From JAXDBM01 sp963709485 (GTDB taxonomy: Bacteria > Desulfobacterota > Syntrophia > Syntrophales > Fen-1087), in NCBI GenBank assembly GCA_963709485.1, contig CAVPWE010000007.1:496001-560000 (forward strand): 64,000 nucleotides of DNA, given 5' to 3'. The notes beneath the pieces were generated by a model. The model ran no database searches. It was not told the origin of the DNA and was given only the letters and a program-made list of their open reading frames with translations. Position 1 is the stretch's first letter. The number at the start of each line of letters is the position of its first letter. The position numbers and the translations under genes are program-made. This document shows, one piece after another, positions 17,574-25,599 of the stretch.

Positions 17574-18671
17574 TCATTTAGATATCCAGCCCAATCCCTT
17601 GGCATGCAGGCTCTGGATGTAGAGCCGGTCATAAGTTTCCGTGACCCCTGTAGTGTCCGGGTAAGCACCACTTGGATCTTGCAAATCAGCCACCACCTTG
17701 CCATCTTCCGTGAAGGCCATCACATGACCATAAGCCTTCGGCACCGGCCACATCACCCGTGGCAGGCGCAGGGTGAGCTTGCGCATAAACGGCTTGGTGG
17801 CAAGATTGTCAACGGTGGAGTTACGTGGCTTTACCAGGCCCAGCCAGATTTTCCCGTCAAGTCCGCGCATCAGGTTGTCCGGATAACCGGGCAGGTTGTC
17901 AAACAACACTTTGGTCTGATCACTCAGGGTAGAAATATCCAGATTTCTCGCGTTCACAGAAATTTTCCACACGCGGTATTTGCCAGTTTCATTTACGAAC
18001 AACATTTGTTCATCCTGGCTCAAGGCTACACCGTTGGCAAAACTAAATCCTTTCGACACGACTCGGGTCGTTTTACTTGCCGGGTCGTACTCCAGAATGC
18101 GGCCGGTTGATGACTGCTCCAGAATGTCCAGCAGGCTGGCTTCAAACGCCCCACCCCAATCCTTGGGCGCAAAGCGGGTTGATGCATCACTCAGATAGAT
18201 CTTGCCGGACTTGGCCACCACCACCGCATCGGCAAAGCGAATGGGATCTCCGTCTACCTTGTCGGTCAACACCGTGATCTTTCTTTCTGGGCTGATCAGC
18301 AGCAAGCCCTTGTTCTCGTTGGCAGCAATCATGTTTCCGGATGCGTCAAAGTCAAAACCCAGCACGCGCCCACCAGTGTTTACAAACACCTCTTGCGCGC
18401 TGCCGTCCGGATTCATTCGCAGAATGTTGCCGCTGGTTACTGTCGTGTAAAGCTTGCCTTCTTTACCGATGGCGACATGTTCTGGCCCTTCTTCTTTGCC
18501 CAATGAAATCATCCTGAGATTTGCAAGTTTTGTGTTGACGGAGTGGGGGCCTGTATAGCCGGGCGGCATGGACGCATTCCAACTGACAGGATTAATCGGC
18601 ACCGGCCACAGGGTCAGATAAGCGGCCAGCAGAAACAAAATGACGACTATCGTCAAAACAATTTTTTTCAT
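17574..18671 (-). CDS. SMP-30/strictosidine-synthase-like beta-propeller protein
   Basis: A 365-residue protein with one N-terminal membrane or signal segment (about 3-24). The start is the ATG at 18671, set by AAGGAGG 5 bases upstream. Propeller blades are visible as repeated G-K-L/I-Y and N-G-V-A motifs: GPEHVAIGKEGKLYTT, GKIYLSDASTRF, FANGVALSQDEQMLFVNET, GYPDNLMRGLDGKIWLG. This matches the strictosidine-synthase/gluconolactonase-like group, often lactonases or hydrolases exposed outside the membrane. Substrate unknown. It stands alone behind a full L1 leader whose terminator ends only about 25 bases before the start codon. Confidence 0.75.
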   Translation of the reverse strand: MKKIVLTIVVILFLLAAYLTLWPVPINPVSWNASMPPGYTGPHSVNTKLANLRMISLGKEEGPEHVAIGKEGKLYTTVTSGNILRMNPDGSAQEVFVNTGGRVLGFDFDASGNMIAANENKGLLLISPERKITVLTDKVDGDPIRFADAVVVAKSGKIYLSDASTRFAPKDWGGAFEASLLDILEQSSTGRILEYDPASKTTRVVSKGFSFANGVALSQDEQMLFVNETGKYRVWKISVNARNLDISTLSDQTKVLFDNLPGYPDNLMRGLDGKIWLGLVKPRNSTVDNLATKPFMRKLTLRLPRVMWPVPKAYGHVMAFTEDGKVVADLQDPSGAYPDTTGVTETYDRLYIQSLHAKGLGWISK

Positions 18672-18691
18672 GATGCCTCCTTGATAAAAAT

Positions 18692-18845
18692 ACAAAACCC
18701 CGCCTCTTTTCAGAAACAGGGTTTCAATAATCTCTTCATGGCATCACCCTTGTAAAAAGGGTGCAAATTGGTTGTTAACCGATTGACGATGCCCTATTTG
18801 AATTATGGTTCTTTTGTGTTCCTAATGCTTTGAAAAGTCAAGAAA
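18692..18845 (-). promoter_or_regulatory. L1 leader with attenuator-like terminator, upstream of the SMP-30-like gene
   Basis: Minus strand: TTGACTTTTC box (about 18832-18841), closing stem GGCATC (at 18788-18793) with GATGCC (at 18740-18745), inner hairpins GGTT-AAC-AACC and ACCCTT/AAGGGT, then a terminator hairpin AAACCCTG with CGGGGTTT (18696-18724) and TTTTGTATTTTT. The terminator ends beside the ribosome site of the gene, so it looks like a conditional attenuator, not the end of an upstream gene. Confidence 0.65.
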
Positions 18846-18894
18846 CAAATTTCATTCATAACCATTCGAAATCCGTCGAATTTGTCGGATGCTT

Positions 18895-19012
18895 GAGTAC
18901 AGGAAGAACTTCACGGAACTCCTCCTGAAAAATCAGCACCAGTGAGGATGCGCTGTTTAACCCCGAAACAAAGCAGTATCGTAGATGGTCGGCGTCGCAG
19001 ACTTGTACGTGT
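18895..19012 (-). repeat. Dispersed repeat head, copy R4
   Basis: On the minus strand, CACGTACAAGTCTGCGACG, ACTGCTTTGTTTCGGGG and CTGATTTTTCAGGAGGAG match R3 (37712-37825, plus strand) along about 110 bases. It lies about 50-170 bases upstream of the L1 leader at 18692-18845, in the same orientation. Confidence 0.6.
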
Positions 19013-19255
19013 TGTCAATTTCCGGGTTATTTCACTTTCCCGCTGACCTTGCGTGCATAATACGGGTTGAAGCCGACATGCATGCACATTTCTTGGAAAC
19101 CTCACTTTCAATAAATTATCATCAGCATCTCAACCCGGCCGAAGCTATTCGTTTGTCGTGTAAGTGAAAGGCAATAAAACAAAAGCAATAAAATAATTGC
19201 AATCATCGCCGCATCTGCATATGATGCCGCCGTAAAATGTTAGGGGGCGTCATTT

Positions 19256-19930
19256 ATGATCGGAACCCTCGTCAACAGCGGCGCCATCCTTGCCGGCAGC
19301 CTCCTCGGCCTTTCCGTGGGAAGGCACGTTTCCGAACGGCTCAAGATCATCGTCATGCAGGCCCTCGGGCTTTCGGTGGTGCTGATCGGCCTGCAGATGG
19401 CGCTCACCGGCAAGGAAATCGTGATGACGATCAGCTGCCTGCTTATCGGCGGCGTGACCGGCGAACTGATCAATATCGAATACTGGCTGGAACGCATGGC
19501 GGAACGGCTCAAGGCGCGTTTCCGATCCGATTCCTCCACCTTCGTGCAGGGGTTCGTTTCCTCATCCCTTCTGTATCTGACGGGGGCGATGATGATTGTG
19601 GGCTCCATTCAGGACGGAACGGTGGGGGATCCCCATACGCTTTATGTTAAATCTCTCCTTGACGGCGTGGCATCGGTGGCGCTGGCCTCGTCTCTGGGTG
19701 TGGGCGTCGCCTTTTCCGCGTTGTCCGTTCTGGTCGTCCAGGGAGCGATTACGCTGATGGCCTCGCAGCTGCTCTTCCTTCGGAGCCCTGCTGTCCTCGA
19801 TGCCGTCACGGCCACCGGCGGCGTGCTGATCCTGGCCATCGGCATCAATCTTCTCGACTTGAAGAAGATCCGGGTCGGCAATCTGCTGCCGGCAATCTTC
19901 TATGCCATTGCCTGGGCGGCGCTGCGGTAG
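19256..19930 (+). CDS. DUF554 family membrane protein
   Basis: A 224-residue integral membrane protein with about six or seven hydrophobic helices and the family start MIGTLVNSGAILAGSLLGL. Motifs GLSVVLIGLQMAL and QDGTVGDPHTLYVKSLLDG (split) are typical of DUF554/YdfK-YqgA proteins, whose function is not known. The preceding 19013-19255 shows no feature. It lies 12 bases before the D-aminoacylase gene and is probably cotranscribed. Confidence 0.85.
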   Translation: MIGTLVNSGAILAGSLLGLSVGRHVSERLKIIVMQALGLSVVLIGLQMALTGKEIVMTISCLLIGGVTGELINIEYWLERMAERLKARFRSDSSTFVQGFVSSSLLYLTGAMMIVGSIQDGTVGDPHTLYVKSLLDGVASVALASSLGVGVAFSALSVLVVQGAITLMASQLLFLRSPAVLDAVTATGGVLILAIGINLLDLKKIRVGNLLPAIFYAIAWAALR

Positions 19931-19942
19931 ACAGGAGGTCCC

Positions 19943-21553
19943 ATGGGCAAGGAATACGATATTCTCATCGCGGGCGGAACCGTCTATGACGGGCTGGGAA
20001 CCCCGGGGCGTCCGCTCGATGTTGCCATCCGGGGCGATAAAATCCATCAGATTGCCGAGCGGCTGGACAGGGGCAGGGCAGAGACCGTCATCGAAGCGGA
20101 CGGGCTGTCCGTGTCGCCGGGATTCATCGATCCGCACAGCCATACGGACATCGAGCTGCTTGTCAATCCCAGGGCCGAGAGCAAGGTCCGTCAGGGAATC
20201 ACCACGGAGATATCCGGAAACTGCGGGTACAGCATGTTTCCGCTCAGCGACGCCAATTTCGAAGAGAAGAAGAAGTACACCGAGGAAAAGTTCGAGGTCG
20301 ACATCGATTGGAAGGATATCGGCGGATTTTTCCGTCGCCTGGAGGAGCGGGGCCTTGCCCTGAACTACGCCACGCTGGTCGGTCACGGCAGCATCCGGAG
20401 CGCCGTCTTCGGTCATGAGGACCGCCCCCCCTCGGACCGGGAAATGGCGGCCATGAAGCGCCTGGTCCGGGAGAGCATGGAAGCGGGAGCGGTCGGATTG
20501 TCCACGGGGCTGATCTACACCCCGGGCTGCTTCGCCCGGACGGAAGAGATTATCGAACTGTGCCGTGAAGTGGCGGCTTACCGGGGCATCTATGCCACCC
20601 ACATGCGCAACGAGGGGGATAATCTGATCGAATCCGTCGAGGAAGCGATCCGGATCGCCCATGAGGCCAAGGTTAGCCTGCAGATCTCACACCTGAAGCT
20701 CGCTTACCCGCGAAACTGGTCCAAGCTGCATTCGGTCCTGTCCCGCATATCGGAAGTTAAGGCTCAGGGGATGGAGATTCTGGCGGACCGTTATCCCTAC
20801 ACGGCCACTTCGACGCTTCTGAACACCTTCATTCCCCGGTGGGTTCAGCAGGGATCGACCGGTGAATACCTGGCGAGATTGAAGGACCCGTCCCTGGAGG
20901 AGAAGATCCGCGAGTTTGTCAAAATCCAGGAGGAGAAGGTCGGTTCCTGGGACAACGTCTTCATTTCGTCGGTCCTGACCCATGAGAATCAGCAGCTCGT
21001 GGGGAAGAGCATCAAACAGGCCGCCGCGGAAACGGGGAAGGATCCTTTTGCATTGATTCGCGATCTCCTCATTGACGAAGAGGACCAGGTCTGGATGATC
21101 AATTTTTCCCTCAGCGAGGACAATTTCAGACGGATCATCGCCCATCCGCTCGTGGTGATCGGTTCCGACGGGTGGGCGCTGGCGCCTTATGGGACCCTGG
21201 GGCGGGACAAGCCTCATCCGCGTTCTTACGGGACCTTCCCGCGGATGCTGGGACGGTATGTCCGCGATGAAAACCTGATGCCCCCGGGCATCGCCATTGA
21301 AAAGATGACCTCACTGACTGCCAGGAAATTCGGTTTGAGGGGACGGGGGCAGATGCGGGAAGGGTTTTTTGCGGACGTCGTTGTCTTCGATCCCTACAAC
21401 ATCATCGATCTGTCGAGCTGGACGGAGCCGCATCAGTTCGGGCGCGGCATCGAGCATGTCATCGTCAATGGAAAGATCGTCATCCGCGAAGGGGAGCACA
21501 CCGGCACCCTGCCGGGGAAGGTCCTGAAGAAGATCGACCGGATCACCATCTGA
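19943..21553 (+). CDS. N-acyl-D-amino-acid deacylase (D-aminoacylase family)
   Basis: A 536-residue amidohydrolase. The metal-binding H65-x-H67 lies in FIDPHSHTD; C94 in the family's SGNCGYS block is the expected bridging ligand of D-aminoacylases. Later blocks THMRNEG and SDGWALAPYG provide further ligands and the catalytic Asp region. The AGGAGG site lies just upstream of the ATG at 19943. It hydrolyses N-acyl-D-amino acids to the D-amino acid; exact substrate is unknown. Probably cotranscribed with the DUF554 gene. Confidence 0.9.
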   Translation: MGKEYDILIAGGTVYDGLGTPGRPLDVAIRGDKIHQIAERLDRGRAETVIEADGLSVSPGFIDPHSHTDIELLVNPRAESKVRQGITTEISGNCGYSMFPLSDANFEEKKKYTEEKFEVDIDWKDIGGFFRRLEERGLALNYATLVGHGSIRSAVFGHEDRPPSDREMAAMKRLVRESMEAGAVGLSTGLIYTPGCFARTEEIIELCREVAAYRGIYATHMRNEGDNLIESVEEAIRIAHEAKVSLQISHLKLAYPRNWSKLHSVLSRISEVKAQGMEILADRYPYTATSTLLNTFIPRWVQQGSTGEYLARLKDPSLEEKIREFVKIQEEKVGSWDNVFISSVLTHENQQLVGKSIKQAAAETGKDPFALIRDLLIDEEDQVWMINFSLSEDNFRRIIAHPLVVIGSDGWALAPYGTLGRDKPHPRSYGTFPRMLGRYVRDENLMPPGIAIEKMTSLTARKFGLRGRGQMREGFFADVVVFDPYNIIDLSSWTEPHQFGRGIEHVIVNGKIVIREGEHTGTLPGKVLKKIDRITI

Positions 21554-21559
21554 GGCGCA

Positions 21560-23242
21560 TCAGGTTACTTTCAGCACCATCAGCGTGATATCGTCGAACT
21601 GGGGCTGAGCGCCCGCGAAGCGCATCACGTCATTCTGAATTTTCTCGGTCAGGTCTTTCGCCGACATCGTCCTGTTCGAGCGGACCGTCTGAACAAGCCT
21701 CTCCAGGCCGAAGGCCTCTTCCCGGTCGTTGATGGCTTCCGTGATGCCGTCCGTGTACAATACAAGGGTATCGCCGGGCAGCAGGTCGATGCTGGCCTCC
21801 TGCAGATCGATATGATGGGCGATCCCCAAAGCGATCCCCTTGGTCTTGAGCTGCTTCACGTCATCCGATCCCTTTCTGAACAGGAGCGGCGGATTGTGGC
21901 CGGCGTTCACATAGCGCAGATGTTTCCAGCGGGTGTTGAGGACGGCGTAGAAGAGGGTCACGAACATTCCGGAGGTTGAATCCCGGCAGATGAGCTCGTT
22001 GGCCTGCCGGATGGCGTCTGCCGCCGCCGGGTTCCCGGTGGCGCTTGCCCGGACAATCGTCCGGGACAGGCCCATGAACATGGCGGCGGGCATTCCCTTC
22101 CCAGACACGTCGGCGATGGTGAAGCCCCAGTTGTCCTCCGTCACGGGGATGAAATCGTAAAAATCGCCTCCCACTTCCCGGGCCGGTTCGTTATGCGCGG
22201 CGATGTCCATCCCCGCGATGGAAGGCGCCTCCTGGGGAAGAAGACGCTGTTGCAGGCCACGGGCAATTTCCAGTTCCTTCAGCAGACCCTCCTTCTCCGC
22301 CGTGGTGCACTGGAGCTCCTCCACGTGAATTTTCAGGTCCGTGGTCATTTTGTTGAAGGAATTGGCCAGCGTCTCCAGTTCATCGCCCGTTTTCACGTCG
22401 ACCCGATACTCCATGTCCCCCCGTCCCAGGGCCTTGACGCCCCGGATGAGGGCGACGATGGGGTCCGTGATCATCAGGGAGAGAAAGTAGGAGATGCAGG
22501 CCACGACGAAGATCATGGCCAGCAGGATGGCCACGAAGGTGTTCCGGATGTTGCGGATGCTGTCGTCCATCTGCTCGTTGATGACCCGCGTGGACTCCGC
22601 AATCTGCTGCTTCGTCAGGTTGGCCGGTTTGGAAAACTCGTCGATGTAGGTGGTGGCGGATACGATGAACCGGGTTCCTTCGACAGGGGCCATGTACATG
22701 AATTTTTTCCGGATGCTGCGATCGGGATCCTGCCAGTCGTAATAGCCGCCGCCGGGCGTGCCGTTCAGGGACTGTTCAAACAATGCCCAGAAATCGGGGA
22801 GTTTCTCCTTCCAGTTGTGCATGTCGAAGTTGATGAGCTGGGGATTGACGTGAAACCGCATGATGCCGGTGCGCTTCTCGTAGACGATCGTGTAGCCGGT
22901 TTCGCCGACCGGCTGAACGGCAATCTTCTGAAATTCCGGATGGGCCTGAAGCTCCCGGGTGGACAGGCCGGGGTGAGAATCCATGAAAATCCGGCACTGC
23001 AGGGCCACGTCGATGGCCTTCTGGCGTAGGATTTCCGCGCCCAGGGATTCCAGCGCCTTGGTGCTGTCGTTTGCCGCGCTGTTTCCCACTGAGGTGCTGC
23101 TGGACAGGACATAGCGGCTGATCTGCCGGATGTCCCGGAAAGAAACGTAGCCGAAAAGGAGCAGCGGTATGATGGAGAGGCCCAGAAAAACCAGGAGGAT
23201 TTTGGTCCGGATTCGGAGTCGCGGATTCGGTGTCTGATCCAT
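21560..23242 (-). CDS. Membrane SpoIIE/RsbU-type phosphatase with Cache and HAMP domains
   Basis: A 560-residue sensor phosphatase. Membrane segments lie near 16-35 and 245-265, with a Cache-like sensor between them (GYTIVYEKRTGIMRFHVNP region). A HAMP domain follows (about 265-320), then a coiled coil and a PP2C/SpoIIE domain (about 340-560) with PAREVGGDFYDF, ADVSGKGMPAAMFMG and LYTDGITEA, which hold the metal-binding Asp residues. It should dephosphorylate the STAS antagonist encoded upstream (25046-24714) in response to a periplasmic signal. Last gene of a four-gene leftward operon. Confidence 0.92.
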   Translation of the reverse strand: MDQTPNPRLRIRTKILLVFLGLSIIPLLLFGYVSFRDIRQISRYVLSSSTSVGNSAANDSTKALESLGAEILRQKAIDVALQCRIFMDSHPGLSTRELQAHPEFQKIAVQPVGETGYTIVYEKRTGIMRFHVNPQLINFDMHNWKEKLPDFWALFEQSLNGTPGGGYYDWQDPDRSIRKKFMYMAPVEGTRFIVSATTYIDEFSKPANLTKQQIAESTRVINEQMDDSIRNIRNTFVAILLAMIFVVACISYFLSLMITDPIVALIRGVKALGRGDMEYRVDVKTGDELETLANSFNKMTTDLKIHVEELQCTTAEKEGLLKELEIARGLQQRLLPQEAPSIAGMDIAAHNEPAREVGGDFYDFIPVTEDNWGFTIADVSGKGMPAAMFMGLSRTIVRASATGNPAAADAIRQANELICRDSTSGMFVTLFYAVLNTRWKHLRYVNAGHNPPLLFRKGSDDVKQLKTKGIALGIAHHIDLQEASIDLLPGDTLVLYTDGITEAINDREEAFGLERLVQTVRSNRTMSAKDLTEKIQNDVMRFAGAQPQFDDITLMVLKVT

Positions 23243-23267
23243 CAGGTGTTTTTCTCTTCCGGGCCCG

Positions 23268-24227
23268 TTACAGGTTCAGCGTCTGCCACCGGGTTTCCTG
23301 GTCCAGCCGGTAATAGGCCCTTCTCCGGCCGTCCGGCATCTTGCGGAGGGCAAAGTCGTTGACCACGTATCCCCGGGCGAGGTAATGCATGAACAGCGCC
23401 CTGCATTTGTCCCGAAGGGCCTGGGCTTTGGCGCGGTCGGCCTGGAGAAGGCGGTCCTGGGCATAGGGAATTTCCACGAAGAGGGGAGACACGTGTGCTT
23501 TGATCAGCCACTTCTGCCCGTGGCGTTCCAGCCCCTCCTCGTCCAGCTCGATTTCATTGACGATGTTTTCCGGCGTCATCAGCGACTCGTCGAAATCCGG
23601 AATGACGCCCTTGACCATCCGCTCCATGACGCGCTCCGAGCCGATTTCCCAATCCACCACAAACCGGTCCGTGGAAATGCCGCGGTTGAACTGGTCGTTG
23701 GTGAAGACGGCACTGTAATAGTTGAAGCCGATCTCCCGGACCAGTCCGCCCATCCGGCGCAGATAGATGTAGCCGTTCCGGGACTGGAGGGGGTCGTAGG
23801 TCCAGCGGATCCGGGGAATCCGGCTTTCCTGGGCGAACGCGTAGAGGTGATTCACCAGGACTTCGCCGATGTTCTTGTCCTGGTAGCGCTGATCCACGCC
23901 CATGCGGGCGCCGTACCAGAAAGGGCCGTTGTGGTCAAAGTCGGCGAAGCAGACCAGAAAGGCGATGGGGTGATCCGCCCCGTACCAGGAATCTTTTTCG
24001 GCCATGACCGCCCGCTCTTCCGGGGTGTATATCCCGTCGTCGAATGCGGTCAGTACCAGGCCGTTGGTGAGGTAGGCAAGTTCGAAGTACAGCATGGGTG
24101 CGTTGACCTCCCGGTACCCCTCGCGCTTCCATACCCGCTTCTCCAGCTCGACAACGTCGTTGAGGACCGATGCCCTCAGGTACCGCTCGACCCTGATTTT
24201 CGGTTTCTTTTCGTCTTCCTTCATCAC
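23268..24227 (-). CDS. GNAT-like acetyltransferase (COG3375 type)
   Basis: A 319-residue soluble protein. Residues about 90-190 have the GNAT acetyl-CoA pattern: FWYGARMGVDQRYQDKNIGEVLVNHLYAFAQ (split), then IRWTYDPLQSRNGYIYLRRMGG. Such two-part proteins are annotated as predicted GNAT acetyltransferases; the substrate is unknown. It sits inside the partner-switching operon, 18 bases after the kinase stop and 25 bases before the phosphatase start, so it may be an output or a modifier of the switch; that is inference. Confidence 0.7.
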   Translation of the reverse strand: MMKEDEKKPKIRVERYLRASVLNDVVELEKRVWKREGYREVNAPMLYFELAYLTNGLVLTAFDDGIYTPEERAVMAEKDSWYGADHPIAFLVCFADFDHNGPFWYGARMGVDQRYQDKNIGEVLVNHLYAFAQESRIPRIRWTYDPLQSRNGYIYLRRMGGLVREIGFNYYSAVFTNDQFNRGISTDRFVVDWEIGSERVMERMVKGVIPDFDESLMTPENIVNEIELDEEGLERHGQKWLIKAHVSPLFVEIPYAQDRLLQADRAKAQALRDKCRALFMHYLARGYVVNDFALRKMPDGRRRAYYRLDQETRWQTLNL

Positions 24228-24245
24228 GATGCCGCTCGCTTCATG

Positions 24246-24695
24246 CTAAGGCCTTTGCGGAGATGCAGCCGCGCCGTCGTTCCTGTCCGGCACGGTCCGA
24301 AAAGCGAGATTCAGGATGTTTTTTTCGTTTTCCCGGCGGTAGGTCATCTGGTCGGCCATGTTTCGCATCAGATAAACGCCCAGCCCGCCGACCTTCCGGT
24401 CGGCGATGCAGGCCGTCAACTCCGGCGCCGGATGGGCGCAGGCGTCAAAGGGGATGCCCGAGTCGATAATCTCGATCAGGCAATCCCGGCCGTCCGTGAT
24501 CCGGCAGCGAACTTCGACATCGCCCTGCCCGCCGTGGTAGGCGTAACGGCAGACATTCACCAGGGCTTCTTCGAGGGACAGTTCGATCTTGGCGGTCTGC
24601 CGCCTGGTGAGACCGTTGGATCCGAGCCAGTCCGATACCTGCGTGAGAAGCTTTTCCAGGTTGGTGATGCTGGCCGGCGAGGTGATCGTTAGCAT
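24246..24695 (-). CDS. Anti-sigma-factor serine kinase (RsbW/SpoIIAB-like)
   Basis: A 149-residue GHKL-type ATPase. N-box KIELSLEEALVNVCRYAY, G1 box EIIDSGIPFD and G2 box GGLGVYLMRNMAD are all intact. It should phosphorylate the adjacent STAS protein and bind a sigma factor or another target. Downstream of the STAS gene by 18 bases. No sigma-factor gene is in this window, so its partner is elsewhere or it controls a non-sigma target. Confidence 0.88.
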   Translation of the reverse strand: MLTITSPASITNLEKLLTQVSDWLGSNGLTRRQTAKIELSLEEALVNVCRYAYHGGQGDVEVRCRITDGRDCLIEIIDSGIPFDACAHPAPELTACIADRKVGGLGVYLMRNMADQMTYRRENEKNILNLAFRTVPDRNDGAAASPQRP

Positions 24696-24713
24696 AGGCT
24701 TGGGATGCGAATG

Positions 24714-25046
24714 TCAAAGGGATGCCAGGGCGGCGTCCTCGTCGTCAAATATCGGGAATATTGTGTCGAATCCCGAAATTTCGAACACTTCCTTGACAGC
24801 CCCGGACAGGTGAGCCAGCAGGATTTCCCCGTTCAGGCTTTCCAGTTTCTTTGCGTTTGCAAGAATCGTCTGCAGCCCGGCGCTGCTGATATACTCCAGA
24901 TCGCGGAAGTCGATGATGATCCGGGTCGCCCCTTCCGCGATGAGGGTTTCCAGTCTCTTGTCGAACTGGGGCGCCGTGACGGCATCCATCCGGCCGCCCG
25001 CGGAAATGATGACTGCCTTTTCCGTGTTCGTAACCGTCATCTGCAT
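24714..25046 (-). CDS. STAS anti-sigma-factor antagonist
   Basis: A 110-residue single STAS domain with IDFRDLEYISSAGLQTIL, where S55 is the expected phosphorylation site by comparison with RsbV/SpoIIAA. C-terminal VKEVFEISGFDTIFPIFDD is typical. First gene of the operon STAS, kinase, GNAT, SpoIIE phosphatase. It would bind the kinase when dephosphorylated and release the kinase's target. Confidence 0.92.
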   Translation of the reverse strand: MQMTVTNTEKAVIISAGGRMDAVTAPQFDKRLETLIAEGATRIIIDFRDLEYISSAGLQTILANAKKLESLNGEILLAHLSGAVKEVFEISGFDTIFPIFDDEDAALASL

Positions 25047-25210
25047 GGTTTCACCCTCCAGATTGTTCTCGCGCAGCGCAGGGATTCTCGCCGGGGCAGG
25101 TAATCATCGAATCAACTTGGTTATTTCGCTATCACGGAACGAATCGCCCGGTCAAGAAATAGTTGTTCTCGCGATGAAACTCCGCTTCCCGGGAGGCCGA
25201 TCGACTTGAA

Positions 25211-25441
25211 TCAACCGGATTGCTTCTGATAGAGGGGTTCTTCCCCCCTTTCCACTCTCCGGATGTTTTCACCCACCGCTTCCATGATGCCCTCGATGGA
25301 AATATCCGTAGAGCCGGCAATGTGCGGAGTCGCAAGAACATTGTATGCGAAGATGGGATCGTCCGGGTCGACCGGCTCTTCCCAGAAGACGTCCATTTCC
25401 GTCGACGGCTTCAAGTCCGGCGCCGCAAAGAGGACTTTCAT
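25211..25441 (-). pseudogene. D-2-hydroxyacid dehydrogenase remnant with large in-frame deletion
   Basis: A 76-residue frame. Residues 1-16 (MKVLFAAPDLKPST) look like the start of a phosphoglycerate-dehydrogenase-type enzyme; residues 17-76 (DVFWEEPVDPDDPIFAYN, then LATPHIAGSTD) are its C-terminal end. The whole middle, including the NAD-binding Rossmann domain, is missing, with the frame kept across the junction near 25393. GGAGGG upstream of the ATG is intact. It is too short to be an enzyme, so I call it a deletion relic. Confidence 0.65.
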
Positions 25442-25599
25442 GATTTACCCTCCGATTTGTTTGTCGTCATTTTGCGCACCATCCTATCAGACCTTTGCGT
25501 TTTGGATCAAAGAACTTCATTCCGCCCGCGGCGACATTTTCTTTGACATGCCGGATGCCTGAACCTTATATTGCAACTGCCTGAAAGGAGGAAGTTGCC

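Noticed and set aside
17283..18110. A 275-codon rightward frame opposite the SMP-30-like gene
   Set aside because: Antisense to a gene with beta-propeller motifs and a strong ribosome site; the product lacks any pattern.
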